This document shows, piece by piece, positions 61,704 through 64,000 of a stretch of 64,000 bases of DNA (position 1 is the first letter of the stretch; each line of letters starts with the position of its first letter). This DNA comes from Rhodothermales bacterium (GTDB lineage: Bacteria > Bacteroidota > Rhodothermia > Rhodothermales > JANQRZ01): assembly GCA_028284265.1 (NCBI GenBank), contig JANQRZ010000019.1, positions 310,001 to 374,000 of the forward strand, in the 5' to 3' direction. The position numbers and the translations under genes were made by a program. Under the pieces are notes generated by a model that was not told the DNA's origin, searched no databases, and worked only from the letters and a program-made list of their open reading frames with translations.

Positions 61704-62197
61704 GTGTTCTGCTCGCGACTGTCTACGGTGCAAGTCGTGTTGATGCCGCCGCGCACGTTGTAGACCGTCGTCACGACGACGTACTCGGCATCGGGAAGAT
61801 GGCGGCGGAGATCGGCGAAGATGAGGGCGGTGATGTCTTCCTGCGCCGCGCCGATGTGCCGCCACGAGATGAGGTAGTATTTCAGGCTCTTCAACTCCAG
61901 CACGTCGCTGCCGGGCACATACTCGATGCGGAGCGTCCCGAAGTCGGGCAGGCCGGAGAACGGGCAGAGTGCGCTGAACTCGCCCGGCTCGGTTTCGTAG
62001 ACGACGACCTGCCGGGCGTCGTGCTCGTAGGGGAGTCGATGGATCGACTCTTGACGGGCATCAGGCGGGAGGAACAAACCGACCTGGCCCTCAGGCCGGA
62101 TGCCGTATTTCGCCATGTGGTCGAGCGACTGCTCGGTGTGGCGGAGGGCCTGCTCGCGTGCTTCGGCGAGGCGGTCGGCGATGTCAGAATCGTGCAT
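61700..62197 (-). CDS. queF: NADPH-dependent preQ0 reductase (QueF)
   Basis: 165 aa from the ATG at 62197 (MHDSDIADRL); the 19-residue upstream extension is not family-like. Unimodular short QueF (tunnelling fold). The nucleophile Cys is in ALCPFSGLPDFGTLRI, followed by ELKSLKYYLISWRHIG. It reduces 7-cyano-7-deazaguanine to preQ1 in queuosine synthesis. Divergent from queC-queE with 86 bases between, so the three genes form one functional cluster; queD and folE are not in the window. Confidence 0.95.
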   Translation of the reverse strand: MHDSDIADRLAEAREQALRHTEQSLDHMAKYGIRPEGQVGLFLPPDARQESIHRLPYEHDARQVVVYETEPGEFSALCPFSGLPDFGTLRIEYVPGSDVLELKSLKYYLISWRHIGAAQEDITALIFADLRRHLPDAEYVVVTTVYNVRGGINTTCTVDSREQNT

Positions 62198-62283
62198 CGT
62201 ATCGTCAGTGGTTGAGAGCGCTGCAACCGGCAGGCCGGTGGCGGGTTCGCACAAGGCCTGGAAATTAGCACATCTTCCCTCCT

Positions 62284-62997
62284 ATGCCCGACCGCACCGC
62301 GCTCGTCCTCTTCTCCGGCGGACAGGACTCTACGACCTGCCTCTTCTGGGCGCTGCATCCCGACGCGAAGCGATTCGGTGGGTTCACCCGCGTCGAGGCC
62401 CTCGGCTTTCGCTACGGGCAACGCCACGCGGTCGAGTTGGAACAGGCTCAACAAATCGCCGACCTCGCAGGCGTCCCCTTCACCGTGCTGGATCTCTCCG
62501 GCTTGCTTTCCGGCAGCGCCCTCACTGAGCACGAAAAAGACGTGAGCGCGCCGCACGAGCTTGCCCCCGACCTCCCCGCTTCGTTCGTCCCCGGTCGCAA
62601 CGCGCTCTTTCTCACCATCGCCGCAAGCCACGCCTATACGAAAGGCATTCGCGACCTCGTCGGCGGGATGTGCCAGACCGACTATTCGGGCTACCCCGAC
62701 TGTCGCCGCGACTTCATTGACAGCCAGGAGAAAGCGCTCCGCCTCGCACTCGATGCACCCGTCACGATCCACACGCCGCTGATGTACTTGACGAAAGCCG
62801 AGACCTGGAAGCTCGCTGCCGACCTCGGTACGGCGCGCGGAGTTGATGTGCTGGAAACGGTGCGCGACCTCAGCCACACCGACTACCACGGCGACCGCTC
62901 CGAGCGCCACGCTTGGGGCTATGGCAAGCTCGACAACCCGGCATCGATTCTCCGAGCAAAGGGTTACGAAGAGGCAGAGGCAAAGGGATGGGTGTGA
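62284..62997 (+). CDS. queC: 7-cyano-7-deazaguanine synthase (QueC) lacking the zinc-binding cysteines
   Basis: 237 aa. N-type ATP-pyrophosphatase: P-loop LFSGGQDSTTCLF, then FVPGRNALFLTIAASHAYTKG and GGMCQTDYSGYPDCRRDFI, the latter a conserved block. The family's zinc site (Cys-Tyr ... CGxCxxC) is aligned by its flanks (DRSERHAWGYG; LRAKGYEEA) but the four cysteines are D200, K215, N218 and S221. Everything else is normal and no frameshift is visible. It converts CDG plus NH3 to preQ0. Overlaps queE by 10 bases. Confidence 0.93.
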   Translation: MPDRTALVLFSGGQDSTTCLFWALHPDAKRFGGFTRVEALGFRYGQRHAVELEQAQQIADLAGVPFTVLDLSGLLSGSALTEHEKDVSAPHELAPDLPASFVPGRNALFLTIAASHAYTKGIRDLVGGMCQTDYSGYPDCRRDFIDSQEKALRLALDAPVTIHTPLMYLTKAETWKLAADLGTARGVDVLETVRDLSHTDYHGDRSERHAWGYGKLDNPASILRAKGYEEAEAKGWV

Positions 62998-63704
62998 GCA
63001 CGCGCGTCAAGCAGTATGCGGTAAAGGCCGTGTGGCGAACGCTTCAGGGCGAGGGAGCATGGTCGGGGCGGGCCGCCGTGTTCGTCCGATTCGTGGGGTG
63101 CAACCTGTGGTCGGGGTATGAGGCCGATCGTACCCGCGACGCCGAGCGCTCTGGAGCCGACTGCCCGCTGTGGTGCGACACCGACTTCACAAAAGAGGGT
63201 GCCACACGCTTCACCGCCGAGGCCCTCGCCACAGAGATGCAGCGCGTCGGCGGGCCGATCCGGTTCTGCGTTCTCACCGGCGGCGAACCGCTCCTGCAAG
63301 CCGACGCCGCCCTCATCGACTCCCTCCATGCTGCCGGGTTTGAGGTTGCCGTCGAGACCAACGGGACGGTGACGCTCGCCGACGCCTTCACCGATGTCGA
63401 CGATACCCTCGTTCCGCCGGACTGGATCGTGTGTAGCCCGAAGCTGCCCGAAGACCGACTCGTGCTGGAGCACTGCGACGAACTCAAGCTCGTCGTACCG
63501 GACTACCGACCGGAGGATTACACCTCGTTTGCTGAGCGTGTCCGTCCTCACACCGTTGGCGGGCGCAAGCGGCAGTGGCTGTGGCTCCAACCGGAGGACG
63601 GGCCTCGACTCGCCGACGCTACGGCGCTCGCTGTCGAGACCACCCTCGCGCATCCCGCGTGGCGAGTCTCGGTGCAAACACACAAAGTGCTCGGCGTGGA
63701 GTGA
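62988..63704 (+). CDS. queE: 7-carboxy-7-deazaguanine synthase (QueE), radical SAM
   Basis: 238 aa from the ATG at 62988 (MGVSTRVKQYAVKAVW). Radical SAM enzyme that contracts 6-carboxytetrahydropterin to CDG. The cluster cysteines are in VGCNLWSGYEADRTRD...DCPLWCDTDF: C-x20-C-x3-C rather than CxxxCxxC, the expanded QueE form with an insertion. LTGGEPLL (SAM GGEP) and VETNGT follow. Overlaps queC by 10 bases. Ends exactly where the partial gene on the opposite strand stops (0-base gap). Confidence 0.95.
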   Translation: MGVSTRVKQYAVKAVWRTLQGEGAWSGRAAVFVRFVGCNLWSGYEADRTRDAERSGADCPLWCDTDFTKEGATRFTAEALATEMQRVGGPIRFCVLTGGEPLLQADAALIDSLHAAGFEVAVETNGTVTLADAFTDVDDTLVPPDWIVCSPKLPEDRLVLEHCDELKLVVPDYRPEDYTSFAERVRPHTVGGRKRQWLWLQPEDGPRLADATALAVETTLAHPAWRVSVQTHKVLGVE

Positions 63705-64000
63705 CTAGGCGAGCTTGGGCTTGACAAACCCGAGCCAGCCGCTCTCCTCCTTGTAGCCCTCGACCACCTCGGCGAGCTTGCTCTGGCGGACGGTCGTCAT
63801 GATGCTCTCCACGTCCTGCTTCAGCGTCGTGAGCGCATTCGAGACGAGGTCGCCCCGGAAGCCGCGCGTGCCGAGTTCGATGGTGAGGTCCATCGAGACG
63901 ACCCGGCTGAGGGCTTGGCCGAGTTCGACGAGCTTGCGCTGCGGAAGCTGCGTATCAAGGTCGAAGTCGAGCGCCTCGCGGACGTACTCGGCGGCGCGGG
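63705..64000 (-). CDS. Hypothetical protein (partial, N-terminus outside window)
   Basis: Open frame from the window edge to the stop at 63705, at least 97 codons in the window. Visible C-terminal part: helical, with EYVREALDFDLDTQLPQRKLVELGQAL, DLTIELGTRGFRGDL and SGWLGFVKPKLA in part. No family recognised and no hydrophobic segment; probably cytosolic. An internal ATG at 63893 is unlikely to be the start because coding character continues upstream. Confidence 0.7.
   Translation of the reverse strand, partial: RAAEYVREALDFDLDTQLPQRKLVELGQALSRVVSMDLTIELGTRGFRGDLVSNALTTLKQDVESIMTTVRQSKLAEVVEGYKEESGWLGFVKPKLA

Overview
The window (64 kb, G+C-rich, about 60-65% in most of it) reads as chromosome of a Gram-negative member of Bacteroidota, most likely class Rhodothermia. 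The evidence is a C-terminal type-IX-secretion sorting domain, an LpxH-type lipid A hydrolase, Porin_O_P-like outer-membrane proteins, promoter-like TAnnTT elements of the Bacteroidota type in place of TATAAT, and weak Shine-Dalgarno sequences. The taxonomic call is inference. It carries 52 protein genes that run complete within the window, two more cut by its edges, and two tRNA genes. I saw no rRNA, CRISPR array, insertion sequence or prophage.

Layout. 1-2.7 kb: partial secreted protein and lepA. 2.8-3.7 kb: ATP-grasp enzyme. 3.7-11.9 kb: a minus-strand block read in the order yggS, small membrane protein, divIVA, purine nucleoside phosphorylase, unknown, ileS, dksA/traR-like, lspA; this matches the Firmicutes order ylmE...divIVA-ileS-ylyA-lspA. 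12-16 kb: secreted VIT/VWA protein, DinB-like protein and ispG. 16.3-34.3 kb: a long minus-strand run of envelope and ion genes: pseudo-rhomboid and rhomboid, endonuclease/phosphatase-fold protein, L,D-transpeptidase, three CPA2-type antiporters (one fused to a PTS EIIA domain), NhaA, a probable periplasmic iota-type carbonic anhydrase, two porin paralogs, isocitrate dehydrogenase, SbtA bicarbonate transporter and SbtB. 34.5-39.0 kb: lpxH, class A penicillin-binding protein, sbcD. 39.1-52.2 kb: a lower-G+C exopolysaccharide locus (GH16-like lipoprotein, ispE on the opposite strand, Wza-like, Wzz-like, Wzy/ligase, Wzx, two glycosyltransferases, sulfotransferase, FkbM methyltransferase). 52.2-57.3 kb: dut, POT peptide transporter, meaB, aspS. 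57.3-59.8 kb: two LVIVD-type surface proteins. 60-64 kb: tRNA-Lys, tRNA-Leu, META lipoprotein, tesB, queF, queC, queE and a partial gene.

How they may work together. The most interesting unit is 16.3-28.1 kb: outer-membrane anion-type porins, a signal-peptide-bearing iota-carbonic-anhydrase-like protein, a Na+/HCO3- symporter with its PII-like regulator, and several Na+(K+)/H+ antiporters on one strand. I propose this is an inorganic-carbon acquisition island in a presumably non-phototrophic bacterium. Other points: IleRS carries a swapped GIHH signature expected for mupirocin hyper-resistance and has a low-G+C patch over its editing domain; QueC lacks all four usual zinc cysteines; a catalytically dead rhomboid sits next to an active one; the isocitrate dehydrogenase has NAD-type cofactor residues; and many intergenic spacers are built from gene-specific inverted repeats, two of which share sequence.
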